DNA of 64,000 nt, taken from contig NZ_CP021913.1 in NCBI RefSeq assembly GCF_002814095.1, forward strand, positions 2,232,001-2,296,000, written 5' to 3'. The position numbers and the translations under genes are program-made. This document shows positions 33,911 through 42,033 of the stretch, piece after piece. Origin of the DNA: Sagittula sp. P11 (lineage in GTDB: Bacteria; Pseudomonadota; Alphaproteobacteria; Rhodobacterales; Rhodobacteraceae). How positions within the stretch are numbered: the stretch's first letter is position 1; each line of letters begins with the position of its first letter. The notes beneath the pieces are model-generated. The model saw nothing but the letters and a program-made list of their open reading frames with translations. It did no database searches and was not told the origin of the DNA.

Positions 33911-35143
33911 TCAGCCGACCACGTTGAAGCCGGGGCCGTAGGGGTAGCCGGTGATATTCTCGTTGCCGTCCCCGGTGATGACGAGGATGTCGTGCTCGCG
34001 GTAGCCGCCCGCGCCGGGCTGGCCTTCGGGGATGGTCAGCATCGGCTCCATCGAGATCACCATGCCGGGTTCCAGCACCGTGTCGATGTCCTCGCGCAGT
34101 TCCAGCCCGGCCTCGCGCCCGTAGTAGTGCGACAGCACCCCGAAGGAGTGGCCGTAGCCGAATGTGCGGTATTGCAGCATGTCGCGCTCGGCGAAGAAGT
34201 CGTTGATCTTCAGCGTGATTTCCGCGCAGGAGGCGCCGGGCTTCAGAAGGGACATGCCGTATTCATGTGCGGCGACGTTGGCCTCCCAGATCTTCAGAGA
34301 CGCCGGATCGGCCTCGCCCACGAACATCGTGCGTTCCAGCGCGGTGTAGTAGCCCGAGATCATCGGGAAGCAGTTCAGCGACAGGATGTCCCCGTGCTGC
34401 AACTGGCGCGCCGTCACCGGGTTGTGCGCGCCGTCGGTGTTGATGCCCGACTGGAACCAGACCCAGGTGTCGCGGTATTCCGCATCCGGGAAGCGGGCGG
34501 CGATCTCCAGTTCCATCGCGTCGCGGCCGGCCATGGCCACGTCGATTTCGCGGATGCCGGGACGGATCGCGTCGTGGATGGCGTAGCCGCCCACATCCGC
34601 CACTGCGGCCCCGGCGCGGATCAGCTCGATCTCGGCGGCGGATTTCATCATCCGCTGGCGCATGGTCGCGGGCGCGATGTCGGCGGAGGAGGCGGGTTTC
34701 AGGAAACTGTCCATCAGCCCCTTGGAGGCCAGCGTCATGTGGTCGGCCTCGTAGCCGATGGCCTTGCCCGCGCCGGTCACCGACAGGATCGCGCGCCAGT
34801 AGTTGTTCCGCTCCCAGTCGGTGTAGGTGATGTTGTCGCCGTGGCACCGCCGCCAGGGCTGGCCCGCGTCGATGCCCGCGCTGATCGTCACGCTTTCGGT
34901 CTGGGTCACGACAAGCCCGTAGGGCCGGCCGAACGAACAGTAGAGGAAGCCCGAGTAATACGCGATGTTGTGCATCGAGGTCAGCACGGCGGCGTCGAGC
35001 CCGGCGTCCCGCAGGATCGCGCGCAGCCCGGCAAGGCGGGCGTCGTATTCGGCGGGCGCGAAGGGCAGGACGCGGTCGCCCTGGTGGAAGCGATAGCTTT
35101 TCGGGCGGCTTTGGGCGGGCTTTTCGAGGGTCGTTGTGGTCAT
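33911..35143 (-). CDS. creatinase (creatine amidinohydrolase)
   Basis: A 410-residue pita-bread (M24) family enzyme that hydrolyses creatine to sarcosine and urea. It closely follows the known creatinase sequence: SFGRPY at 70-75, QPWRR at 95-99, DTWVWFQSGINTDGAHNPVT with active-site His240, LSLNCFPMISGYYTALERT, and a C-terminal block YGHSFGVLSHYYGREAGLEL and EPGMVISMEP. Creatinases lack the metal ligands of M24 peptidases. A signal peptide is absent. No creatininase or sarcosine oxidase gene lies nearby in this window. Confidence 0.92.
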   Translation of the reverse strand: MTTTTLEKPAQSRPKSYRFHQGDRVLPFAPAEYDARLAGLRAILRDAGLDAAVLTSMHNIAYYSGFLYCSFGRPYGLVVTQTESVTISAGIDAGQPWRRCHGDNITYTDWERNNYWRAILSVTGAGKAIGYEADHMTLASKGLMDSFLKPASSADIAPATMRQRMMKSAAEIELIRAGAAVADVGGYAIHDAIRPGIREIDVAMAGRDAMELEIAARFPDAEYRDTWVWFQSGINTDGAHNPVTARQLQHGDILSLNCFPMISGYYTALERTMFVGEADPASLKIWEANVAAHEYGMSLLKPGASCAEITLKINDFFAERDMLQYRTFGYGHSFGVLSHYYGREAGLELREDIDTVLEPGMVISMEPMLTIPEGQPGAGGYREHDILVITGDGNENITGYPYGPGFNVVG

Positions 35144-35303
35144 TCCGTGTCTCCTGTCGCGCGGCGGGCCTTCCCCTGCCGCGCTGGCAAACGAAGGTCC
35201 CGGCGTACAGGACGGAATCGGGGATGTGTTCGGCGACGCCATCGCCTCCCCTGACGATGTTCTGCGCCAACCGGGCACCGTCTGGCAAGAGGCGTGTTGC
35301 GGG

Positions 35304-36221
35304 TTAGTCGCCGACCGGCCAGCCGCCGCGCGTCAGCGCCTGCAGGATGCGCGTTCCAGCATCGGGGCGGCTGTCGTCGATGGCGTGGTCGCGGAAGAAC
35401 CACCAGAGATAGGCGGCGAAGTCCGGGGCCATGCCGGGCGCCTGCCGGATCGCCTCTTCCGGCCCGAGGTCATGCACCTTCGCCGCGATGTGGTGAAAGT
35501 CGATCCTGCCGAACAGCACGGCGGGCTTCCCGAGGAAATAGCCCGACACGACGACAGAGGAATTCTGTGTGGCCACGTAATCGCATGCGGGCAGCATGGC
35601 GCCCGTGCCGCCCAAGGTGACGGTCAGCCGGAGGAAGCGGCGCTGCAAGGCGTCCAGCGCATCGGTCTCTGCCGCTTCATAGTGCTCCTTGGGATGCAGG
35701 GTGGCGTGCACGCGGCGGGTGGTGTCGTGCTCCAGCACCGCCTCCAGCATGGCCAGCGGCGACATGCTCTGGAAGGAGCGTCGCTCCAGCAGGCGGCCCT
35801 GCAGCGGCACCAGCACCATGCCCTCCCGCGTCGTCTGCGCCCCGGCGAAGTGCCGGGCGCGCATGTTGGACAGGAAGCGCGCGGCCTTCTGCGGGTTCAC
35901 CGTGGCGGGGTCGAACTCCGCCAGAGCCACCGGCCAGGTCCAGCGTTCGGCGCTGCGTTCGATATGCCAGAAGGGGGCGAAGTAGGTGCGCCGGAAGGTC
36001 AGGCCGCGCGCGTTCGGCGGCTCGATCATCCGCACCAGCGCGTATCCGGGGCGGTCCCGGGCGGCGGCCAGTTCCTCCGGGCTGTCGTCGTGCAGGTGCA
36101 CCTCCCACCCGCGGGCCTGAAGGACGTCACGCACGGTGGACAGGAACGGCAGGCGCCCGGCCAGCAGTCGCGCGCGCAGGGCCGGGTAGAGGTAGAACCG
36201 CGCCAGTTCCGGTTCAGGCAC
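35304..36221 (-). CDS. conserved hypothetical, possibly surface-polysaccharide related
   Basis: A 305-residue soluble protein that I cannot place firmly. The stretch VTLGGTGAMLPACDYVATQN then SSVVVSGYFLGKPAVLFG near 215-255 looks like the donor-side region of capsule-type (KpsS/LipB or kdo-transferase-like) proteins: an N-S pair, then GKPAVLFG. GTG 36221 is chosen because it overlaps the upstream gene by 8 bp; ATG 36263 is less likely. It is third in a gabD-led operon, which is odd for a sugar-related protein. Confidence 0.55.
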   Translation of the reverse strand: MPEPELARFYLYPALRARLLAGRLPFLSTVRDVLQARGWEVHLHDDSPEELAAARDRPGYALVRMIEPPNARGLTFRRTYFAPFWHIERSAERWTWPVALAEFDPATVNPQKAARFLSNMRARHFAGAQTTREGMVLVPLQGRLLERRSFQSMSPLAMLEAVLEHDTTRRVHATLHPKEHYEAAETDALDALQRRFLRLTVTLGGTGAMLPACDYVATQNSSVVVSGYFLGKPAVLFGRIDFHHIAAKVHDLGPEEAIRQAPGMAPDFAAYLWWFFRDHAIDDSRPDAGTRILQALTRGGWPVGD

Positions 36222-36597
36222 CGCCCGGTTCCAGCCAGAGCTTGTAGAGCAGGGTGACACCATCCAGCCGGGCCTTCTTCAGCTTGGCCAGAAAGACGCG
36301 GTAGGCCAGCTTCGGATCGCGGTGGTCGGTCCAGTTGTAGCCGTCGCGGTCGTTGCCGAGGATCTCCCAGCCGATGTCGCTGGGCGGTTCGCGGAACATG
36401 CGGGCGGCGGCTTCCATCAGCGCGACACCTTCGCCGCGCTTCAGCCCGTAGCGGGCCAGTTCGTCGGCCTGCGCGGCAGGCAGCCATGGCGCGCCGTCGC
36501 CGGTGTGGGCGGCGGCGAACCATGCGGGCAGGTCGACGACGAGGTCGTCATCGTCGACCAGCAGGTCGAAGCGCTCCGGGCTTATACGCTGAGGCAA
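36214..36597 (-). CDS. conserved hypothetical protein
   Basis: A 127-residue soluble acidic protein without a recognised domain. The start appears to be TTG at 36597, overlapping the gabD stop by 16 bp, because no in-frame ATG or GTG occurs until residue ~60. Conserved-looking segment: DIGWEILGNDRDGYNWTDHRDPKLAYRVFLAKLKKARLDG. It overlaps the next gene by 8 bp, so gabD and these two genes form one transcript. Function unknown. Confidence 0.6.
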   Translation of the reverse strand: MPQRISPERFDLLVDDDDLVVDLPAWFAAAHTGDGAPWLPAAQADELARYGLKRGEGVALMEAAARMFREPPSDIGWEILGNDRDGYNWTDHRDPKLAYRVFLAKLKKARLDGVTLLYKLWLEPGGA

Positions 36598-38057
36598 ACG
36601 TATTTCATCTCCAGGTAGTCCTCGATCCCGTGGTGGGAGCCTTCGCGGCCAAGGCCGGACTGCTTGACGCCACCGAAGGGCGCGACCTCGGTCGAGATGA
36701 TGCCGGTGTTCACGCCGACGATGCCGTATTCCAGCGCCTCGGCCACCTTGTAGACGCGGCTCAGGTCCTTGGCGTAGAAGTAGGACGCAAGGCCGAAGAT
36801 GGTGTCGTTCGCCATCTCGATCACGTCGTCCACGTCGTCGAACTTGAACAGCGGTGCCAGCGGGCCGAAGGTCTCGTCCGTGGCGACCTGCATGTCCTGC
36901 GTGACGCCGGTCAGGATGGTCGGCGGCAGGAAGTGGCCTTCGCCGCTCAGCGGCTTGCCGTCGCCGTAGACCACCTTCGCGCCCTTGGAGGTTGCGTCGC
37001 TGATGTGCTCCTGCACCTTGTCGATGGCGTCGGAGTTGATCAGCGGGCCAAGGTCCGTGCCGTCCTCGAGCCCGTCGCCGACCTTCAGCTTGGCGGTGGC
37101 TTCCTTCAGCTTCTCGGCGAAGGCGTCATAGACACCCGACTGCACGTAGATCCGGTTGGCGCAGACGCAGGTCTGGCCGTTGTTGCGGAACTTGCACATG
37201 ATCGCGCCCTGCACGGCCGCGTCGAGGTCGGCGTCGTCGAACACGATGAACGGCGCGTTGCCGCCCAGCTCCATCGAGCACTTCATCACCTGGTCGGCGG
37301 CCTGCCGCAGAAGGATGCGGCCCACCTCGGTCGAGCCGGTGAAGGTCAGCTTGCGGACCTTCGGGTTCTCGCAGAACTCCTTGCCGATCTCCGAGGAGGA
37401 GGAGGAGGTCACGACGTTGAACACGCCCGCGGGCACGCCGGCACGCTCTGCCAGAACGGCGAGGGCGATGGCCGACAGCGGGGTTTCCTTGGCCGGGCGC
37501 GCGACGAAGGCACAGCCGGCGGCCAGCGCAGGACCCGCCTTGCGGGTGATCATCGCCGAGGGGAAGTTCCACGGCGTGATGGAGGCGGCGACGCCGATCG
37601 GCTGTTTCATCACCATGATGCGCTTGTCGCGCTGGTGGCCGGGGATGGTTTCGCCGTAGATGCGCTTGGCCTCTTCGCCGAAGAACTCGATGAAACCTGC
37701 GGCATAGGCGATCTCGCCCTTGGCCTCGGCCAGCGGCTTGCCCTGCTCGGCGGTCATGATGATGCCGAGGTCGTTCTGGTTCTCCATCATCAGGTCGAAC
37801 CACTTGCGCAGGACGGCGGCGCGTTCCTTGCCGGTCCACGTGGCCCATTCCTTCTGCGCGGTGTAGGCGGCGTCGATGGCCTTCGCCACCTGTTCGCGGC
37901 TCAGGTCGCAGACCTCGGCGATCACGTCGCCGCGGGCCGGGTTGGTGACGGAAAACGTCTTGTCGCCGGTGATCCACGCGCCGTCGACGTAGGCGCGACT
38001 CTCCAGCAGGGTCGGATCCTTCAGCAGGTTTTTGAGGTCGGTCGTCTGGTCGAGCAT
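36582..38057 (-). CDS. gabD: succinate-semialdehyde dehydrogenase (NADP+)
   Basis: A 491-residue aldehyde dehydrogenase that oxidises succinate semialdehyde to succinate in GABA catabolism. Catalytic residues are Glu263 (SMELGGNAPFIVF) and Cys297 (NNGQTCVCANRIYV); the GabD-type tail EVAPFGGVKQSGLGREG and GIEDYLEMKYVCL is present. The cofactor motif reads ARPAKETP with Arg in place of the usual Lys of KPA. A (GAG)5 tract at 37393-37407 encodes a Ser run after NVVT. Start ATG 38057. Glutarate semialdehyde is an alternative substrate. Confidence 0.9.
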   Translation of the reverse strand: MLDQTTDLKNLLKDPTLLESRAYVDGAWITGDKTFSVTNPARGDVIAEVCDLSREQVAKAIDAAYTAQKEWATWTGKERAAVLRKWFDLMMENQNDLGIIMTAEQGKPLAEAKGEIAYAAGFIEFFGEEAKRIYGETIPGHQRDKRIMVMKQPIGVAASITPWNFPSAMITRKAGPALAAGCAFVARPAKETPLSAIALAVLAERAGVPAGVFNVVTSSSSSEIGKEFCENPKVRKLTFTGSTEVGRILLRQAADQVMKCSMELGGNAPFIVFDDADLDAAVQGAIMCKFRNNGQTCVCANRIYVQSGVYDAFAEKLKEATAKLKVGDGLEDGTDLGPLINSDAIDKVQEHISDATSKGAKVVYGDGKPLSGEGHFLPPTILTGVTQDMQVATDETFGPLAPLFKFDDVDDVIEMANDTIFGLASYFYAKDLSRVYKVAEALEYGIVGVNTGIISTEVAPFGGVKQSGLGREGSHHGIEDYLEMKYVCLSV

Positions 38058-38097
38058 GGTTTCCTCTCCGCTTTTATGCGTTAGGCTCCACATCTAG

Positions 38098-38112
38098 TGC
38101 GTGCCGCACGCA
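38098..38112. promoter_or_regulatory. palindrome in the gabD / hydrolase divergent region
   Basis: TGCGTG-CCG-CACGCA is a perfect 6-bp inverted repeat with a 3-base centre, 41 bp upstream of gabD, in the 179-bp space between divergent genes. It could be an operator; the regulator is unknown. Confidence 0.4.
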
Positions 38113-38236
38113 AGTGTAATCGGGCTGCCGGTCCATCGAACGCGACAGGGCTGGCCCCTCTCTACTCCTTTCGCCCGCCGGGTTGAAACGGCATTTGCAG
38201 CGGCACGGCAAGGAACGGCAGGAACACAGGACCAAG

Positions 38237-39037
38237 ATGGATCAGAAAACAGACCTCTCCGACGCTTACGAGAACGGCGCCTACATTCCGGACGGGGCCA
38301 GCTATCCGCCCCGCTGGGCCGCCGAGGCGCAGGCCTACCGCAAGCGTCTTTCCCCGGCACAGAAGGCAGTGCTGGGGCTTCCCTATGGCGAGGGGGCGCG
38401 TCACCGGATGGACCTGTTCCTGCCCGACCGCACGCCCGAGGGGCTGGTCGTCTTCGTGCACGGCGGCTACTGGCAGCGCTTCGACCGGTCCGACTGGTCG
38501 CACCTCGCCGAAGGCGCGCGGGCGCGGGGCTGGGCGGTGGCGATGCCGTCCTACGACCTGTGTCCCTCGGTGCGCATCCGCGACATCACCGCCCAGGTGG
38601 TGCAGGCCGTGACCATCGCCGCCGAAGAGGTGCAGGGCCCGATCCGTCTGACCGGCCATTCCGCCGGCGGGCACCTCGCGGCACGCATGGGAACGGGCGT
38701 GCTGCCCGAGGATGTGGCGGCGCGGGTGCAGGCGATCCTGCCGATCTCGCCCCTGTCGGACCTGCGCCCGCTGATGGAAACCGCGATGAACGCCAACCTG
38801 AAGCTCGATTCGGAGGAGGCGCGGGCCGAAAGCCCGATCTTCCACTCCGCGCCGCGCGCCAAGGTCACGGTCTGGGTGGGCGGCGCCGAACGCCCGGCCT
38901 TCCTCGAACAGGCGGAATGGCTGGAGGAGGCCTGGGGCTGTTCCCGTGTCGTCGACGAAGGCAAGCACCACTTCGACGTGATCGACAGCCTCGCCGACCC
39001 GTCCGGCGCCCTGACCGAGCGGCTCCTGTCGATGTGA
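38237..39037 (+). CDS. alpha/beta hydrolase, kynurenine-formamidase-like
   Basis: A 266-residue alpha/beta hydrolase. The oxyanion motif FVHGGYW near 72-78 is typical of arylformamidases (KynB-like) and carboxylesterases. The nucleophile is in TGHSAGGHLAARM near 141-153, and the candidate His is in GKHHFDVID near the C-terminus. ATG 38237 is chosen; an upstream ATG at 38183 would add 18 basic residues. It is divergent from gabD. No tryptophan-pathway genes are nearby, so the substrate stays open. Confidence 0.8.
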   Translation: MDQKTDLSDAYENGAYIPDGASYPPRWAAEAQAYRKRLSPAQKAVLGLPYGEGARHRMDLFLPDRTPEGLVVFVHGGYWQRFDRSDWSHLAEGARARGWAVAMPSYDLCPSVRIRDITAQVVQAVTIAAEEVQGPIRLTGHSAGGHLAARMGTGVLPEDVAARVQAILPISPLSDLRPLMETAMNANLKLDSEEARAESPIFHSAPRAKVTVWVGGAERPAFLEQAEWLEEAWGCSRVVDEGKHHFDVIDSLADPSGALTERLLSM

Positions 39038-39051
39038 TCCTTCCGGGCCGC

Positions 39052-39088
39052 GCGTGACGGCAGGTAGGGCGGGGCTTTGCGCCGCCTT
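39052..39088. repeat. REP-like palindromic element, copy B
   Basis: GCGTGACGGCAGGTAGGGCGG with arms AGGGCGG (39066-39072) and CCGCCTT (39082-39088, one G-T pair). It lies between the hydrolase stop and the sigma-factor start. Confidence 0.65.
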
Positions 39089-39157
39089 CCGCGCGTGCGT
39101 GAAAAATCTGCTACCCTGCGCCAAGGAATGGCGCGCGGCGCGCGTCTCAGTCACAAG

Positions 39158-39709
39158 ATGCGCATGGATGTCAGTGACGAAGCCTTGGCCCGCGCGGCCG
39201 CAGACGGGGACCGGGAGGCGTTCGCCCTGCTGGTTGGCCGTGTCTACGACCGCGTCTACGCCTATGCCATCCGCCTGACCGGCAATCGGGCGGATGCAGA
39301 GGACCTGGCGCAGGATCTCTGCGCGGCGCTGCCCGCCAAGCTGCAGTCCTTCCGGGGCGAGGCGCGCCTGACCACCTGGCTCTACCGTATCACCGTGAAC
39401 GCCGCGCGGGACCGCTTTCGCCGCCGGGCCACCTACATGAAGGCGACCGAGGGCTGGGGCGACTGGGAACAGGCGCGGCAGGCCGAGATCGCCGAACAGG
39501 CGGAGCGGCGCGACTGGCTGACACGGGCGATGGGCGCCCTGTCGGTCGACCTGCGCGAGACGCTGGCGCTGGTGCTCGACGGCATAAGCCAGGCCGAGAC
39601 GGCAGAGATCCTCGGCATCCCCGAGGGCACCGTCGCATGGCGCGTCTCGGACGCGAAGAAACGCCTTCGGGCCTTGAAAGAGGCCGAAGCGCGGGAGGTG
39701 ACGAAATGA
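39158..39709 (+). CDS. ECF RNA polymerase sigma factor
   Basis: A 183-residue sigma-70 family ECF factor with region 2 at ~18-90 (RVYDRVYAYAIRLTGNRADAEDLAQDLCAAL, then RLTTWLYRITVNAARDRFRRR) and region 4 at ~125-178 (LRETLALVLDGISQAETAEI then LGIPEGTVAWRVSDAKKRL). ATG 39158 or 39164 both fit; longer starts add non-conserved residues. Its stop overlaps the start of the downstream membrane vWA gene (ATGA). The acidic cytoplasmic tail of that protein is the likely anti-sigma element. Confidence 0.88.
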   Translation: MRMDVSDEALARAAADGDREAFALLVGRVYDRVYAYAIRLTGNRADAEDLAQDLCAALPAKLQSFRGEARLTTWLYRITVNAARDRFRRRATYMKATEGWGDWEQARQAEIAEQAERRDWLTRAMGALSVDLRETLALVLDGISQAETAEILGIPEGTVAWRVSDAKKRLRALKEAEAREVTK

Positions 39710-41826
39710 ACGACGACGCCGACGATCTGAACGACCTGAAGGATCTCTTCGACACCGAGCTGCCGAAGCCCGACCCGGCGCGCCGGGCCGATGCCATCGC
39801 GCTGGCGATGAAAAATTACGACCGGACCCAAGAAACCGCGGATGCGGCGCGTCGGACCTCTGAATCACAGCCCAAGGGCATATTCAGAGGAGCCATTCAC
39901 ATGCTGTTTCAGATGAACACCCGCGCCGTTTTGACGGCCACGACCGCGCTCGCCGCCGTGGCGCTTGTCGCGGTCATCCCGGTCGTCACCCGGATGCCCG
40001 ACCGTCTGACCGGAGGCGGCACCGCCGGCCGGACCGAGGTGGCCGCGCCGGACCCCGCGCCGCAGCCGGAGGTCTTCTCGGCCGATGACGTTCAGGCGCT
40101 GGCCCCGGGCGAGGCGGATGCGGGCGACCTTTCAATCGCCGCCGAGGAGGAGATGGCAGAAGCGCCCCTGCCGCCGGTCGCCGTCACCGAAGCGCTGGAG
40201 GAATTTTCCGCCGATGCTCCCATGCCGCGGATATCCGGCCGCCCGGCCGGGGACGCCGTTCCGCAGGGGGCGCCCGCGCGGCAGTCCACGACCTCCCGGA
40301 CGATGGCGCCTGCCGGTGCCGCGCCGCAGCCGGGCGGCACCTTCGGCAATATCGTGTCGGGCCGGGTGAATGGCGGCATCGCCCCCGCCCCTGTCCCGCA
40401 GTTCGAGCCGGTCCCGGCCCCGATGCCGGACACGGAGGCGTTCCCCGAGGCCGAGCAGAACCCGATCAAGGTGACGGCAGAGGACCCGGTGTCGACCTTC
40501 TCCATCGACGTGGACACCGCGTCGTGGTCGATCATCCGCAATTCGCTGACCCGGGGCATGTTGCCGCCGGAGGACGCGGTGCGGATCGAGGAGATGGTGA
40601 ACTACTTCTCCTACGACTACCCGGCGCCGGAGGGGGACGCGCCCTTTGCCACCCACATCGGCGTGTCGGACAGCCCGTGGCGCGAGGGCACGCAGCTTGT
40701 GCAGATCGGTCTGCAGGGGATGCTGCCGGACGCCCGCCCGCCGATGAACCTCGTGTTCCTGATCGACACCTCCGGGTCGATGCAGGACGCCAACAAGCTG
40801 CCGCTCCTGAAGCAGAGCTTCCGCCTGATGCTGGGCCAGCTGGGCGAGGACGACATGGTCTCCATCGTGACCTACGCCGGGTCCGCGGGCCGGGTGCTCG
40901 ACCCCACGAAGGCCAGCGAACGACAGACCATCCTCGACGCGCTGGACAGGCTGGAGGCCGGGGGCAGCACTGCCGGGCAGGCGGGTCTGCAACAGGCCTA
41001 TGCCACCGCCACCGGGATGGCCCGCGAGGGCGCGGTCAGCCGGGTGATCCTCGCCACGGACGGTGACTTCAACGTCGGCATCAGCGATCCCGACGCGCTG
41101 AAGGACTACATCGAGACGCAGCGCGGGACGGGCACTTACCTGTCGGTGCTGGGCTTCGGGCGCGGCAACCTCGACGACGCGACGATGCAGGCACTGGCGC
41201 AGCACGGCAACGGCATGGCCGCCTACATCGACACGCTGTCGGAGGCGCAGAAGGTGCTGGTGGACCAGCTGACCGGCGCACTGGTGCCCATCGCCGACGA
41301 CGTGAAGATCCAGGTCGAATGGAACCCCGCGCAGGTCGCGGAGTACCGCCTGATCGGCTACGAGACCCGCGCCCTGCGCCGCCAGGACTTCAACAACGAC
41401 AAGGTCGACGCAGGCGAGATCGGCGCAGGGCATCAGGTCACCGCGCTGTACGAGATCACGCCGGTGGGCTCGGGCGCGCGGATGACCGACCCGCTGCGCT
41501 ATGCGCCGGAGCAGGTGGCGTCGGATCAGGCGGACACGGAGAGTGCCGAGCTGGGCTTCCTCCGCCTGCGCTACAAGGCGCCGGGCGAAAGCGAGAGCAG
41601 GCTGATCGAGACGCCGGTGCGGTCGGACGCCGGGGCGCTGCCGCAGGCCGACTGGGCCGCCGCCATCGCGGGCTTCGGCCAGATCCTGAAAGGCTCCGAC
41701 CTGATCGGCGACTGGTCGATGGGCGACGCCATCGCGCTGGCCACCGGCGCACGGGGCGCGGATCCCTTCGGCTACCGGCAGGAGGCGATCAACCTGATGC
41801 GCCTGGCCGAAAGCCTGCAGCGCTGA
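39706..41826 (+). CDS. membrane-anchored vWA-domain protein, probable anti-sigma partner (YfbK-like)
   Basis: A 706-residue protein. Residues 1-65 are cytoplasmic, acidic at the start, and a single helix follows at ~73-94. A Pro/Ala-rich linker runs to ~250. A vWF_A/YfbK-type domain (about 255-560) has the MIDAS motif Asp354-x-Ser356-x-Ser358 (LIDTSGSM), and a DUF3520-like C-terminal region ends at 706. Size and order match YfbK-type proteins, but the N-terminal segment in front of the helix and the coupled ECF sigma gene suggest an anti-sigma/sensor fusion. What the periplasmic vWA domain senses is unknown. Confidence 0.83.
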   Translation: MNDDADDLNDLKDLFDTELPKPDPARRADAIALAMKNYDRTQETADAARRTSESQPKGIFRGAIHMLFQMNTRAVLTATTALAAVALVAVIPVVTRMPDRLTGGGTAGRTEVAAPDPAPQPEVFSADDVQALAPGEADAGDLSIAAEEEMAEAPLPPVAVTEALEEFSADAPMPRISGRPAGDAVPQGAPARQSTTSRTMAPAGAAPQPGGTFGNIVSGRVNGGIAPAPVPQFEPVPAPMPDTEAFPEAEQNPIKVTAEDPVSTFSIDVDTASWSIIRNSLTRGMLPPEDAVRIEEMVNYFSYDYPAPEGDAPFATHIGVSDSPWREGTQLVQIGLQGMLPDARPPMNLVFLIDTSGSMQDANKLPLLKQSFRLMLGQLGEDDMVSIVTYAGSAGRVLDPTKASERQTILDALDRLEAGGSTAGQAGLQQAYATATGMAREGAVSRVILATDGDFNVGISDPDALKDYIETQRGTGTYLSVLGFGRGNLDDATMQALAQHGNGMAAYIDTLSEAQKVLVDQLTGALVPIADDVKIQVEWNPAQVAEYRLIGYETRALRRQDFNNDKVDAGEIGAGHQVTALYEITPVGSGARMTDPLRYAPEQVASDQADTESAELGFLRLRYKAPGESESRLIETPVRSDAGALPQADWAAAIAGFGQILKGSDLIGDWSMGDAIALATGARGADPFGYRQEAINLMRLAESLQR

Positions 41827-41915
41827 CCCGCGCACACGTCTGACGGGGACGCCGGGACGGACGCTCGCGCATAGCGCATCGCCCCGCCCGCCGTCCCGCC
41901 TGCCGAACTGCAAGA

Positions 41916-41948
41916 ACCCTGCCCCCGGACACCCCCGGAGGCAGGGTT
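41916..41948 (+). terminator. terminator after the vWA gene
   Basis: AACCCTGC (41916-41923) pairs with GCAGGGTT (41941-41948), an 8-bp stem with a 17-base GC-rich loop and a short T-run (GTTTC). It is placed 90 bp after the stop. Confidence 0.6.
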
Positions 41949-41967
41949 TCACCGCGCCTTAACAAAA

Positions 41968-41985
41968 CCGTCACGGCGCTGTTAC
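41968..41985 (+). promoter_or_regulatory. possible Pho box upstream of the phytase-like gene
   Basis: CCGTCAC-GGCG-CTGTTAC matches the paired 7-mer, 4-base-spacer layout of PhoB sites (CTGTCAT type) at 5 of 7 bases in each half. It lies 48 bp before the start of a secreted phytase-like protein, which fits phosphate-starvation control. Short motif, so chance is possible. Confidence 0.35.
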
Positions 41986-42033
41986 GTCCCGGGACCAATG
42001 CGGCACCTACGTCATTCTGACAGGAGCCATCAC

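Noticed and set aside
37393-37407. (GAG)5 microsatellite in gabD
   Set aside because: Only encodes a Ser run in a surface loop; too short and in an essential fold to suggest phase variation.
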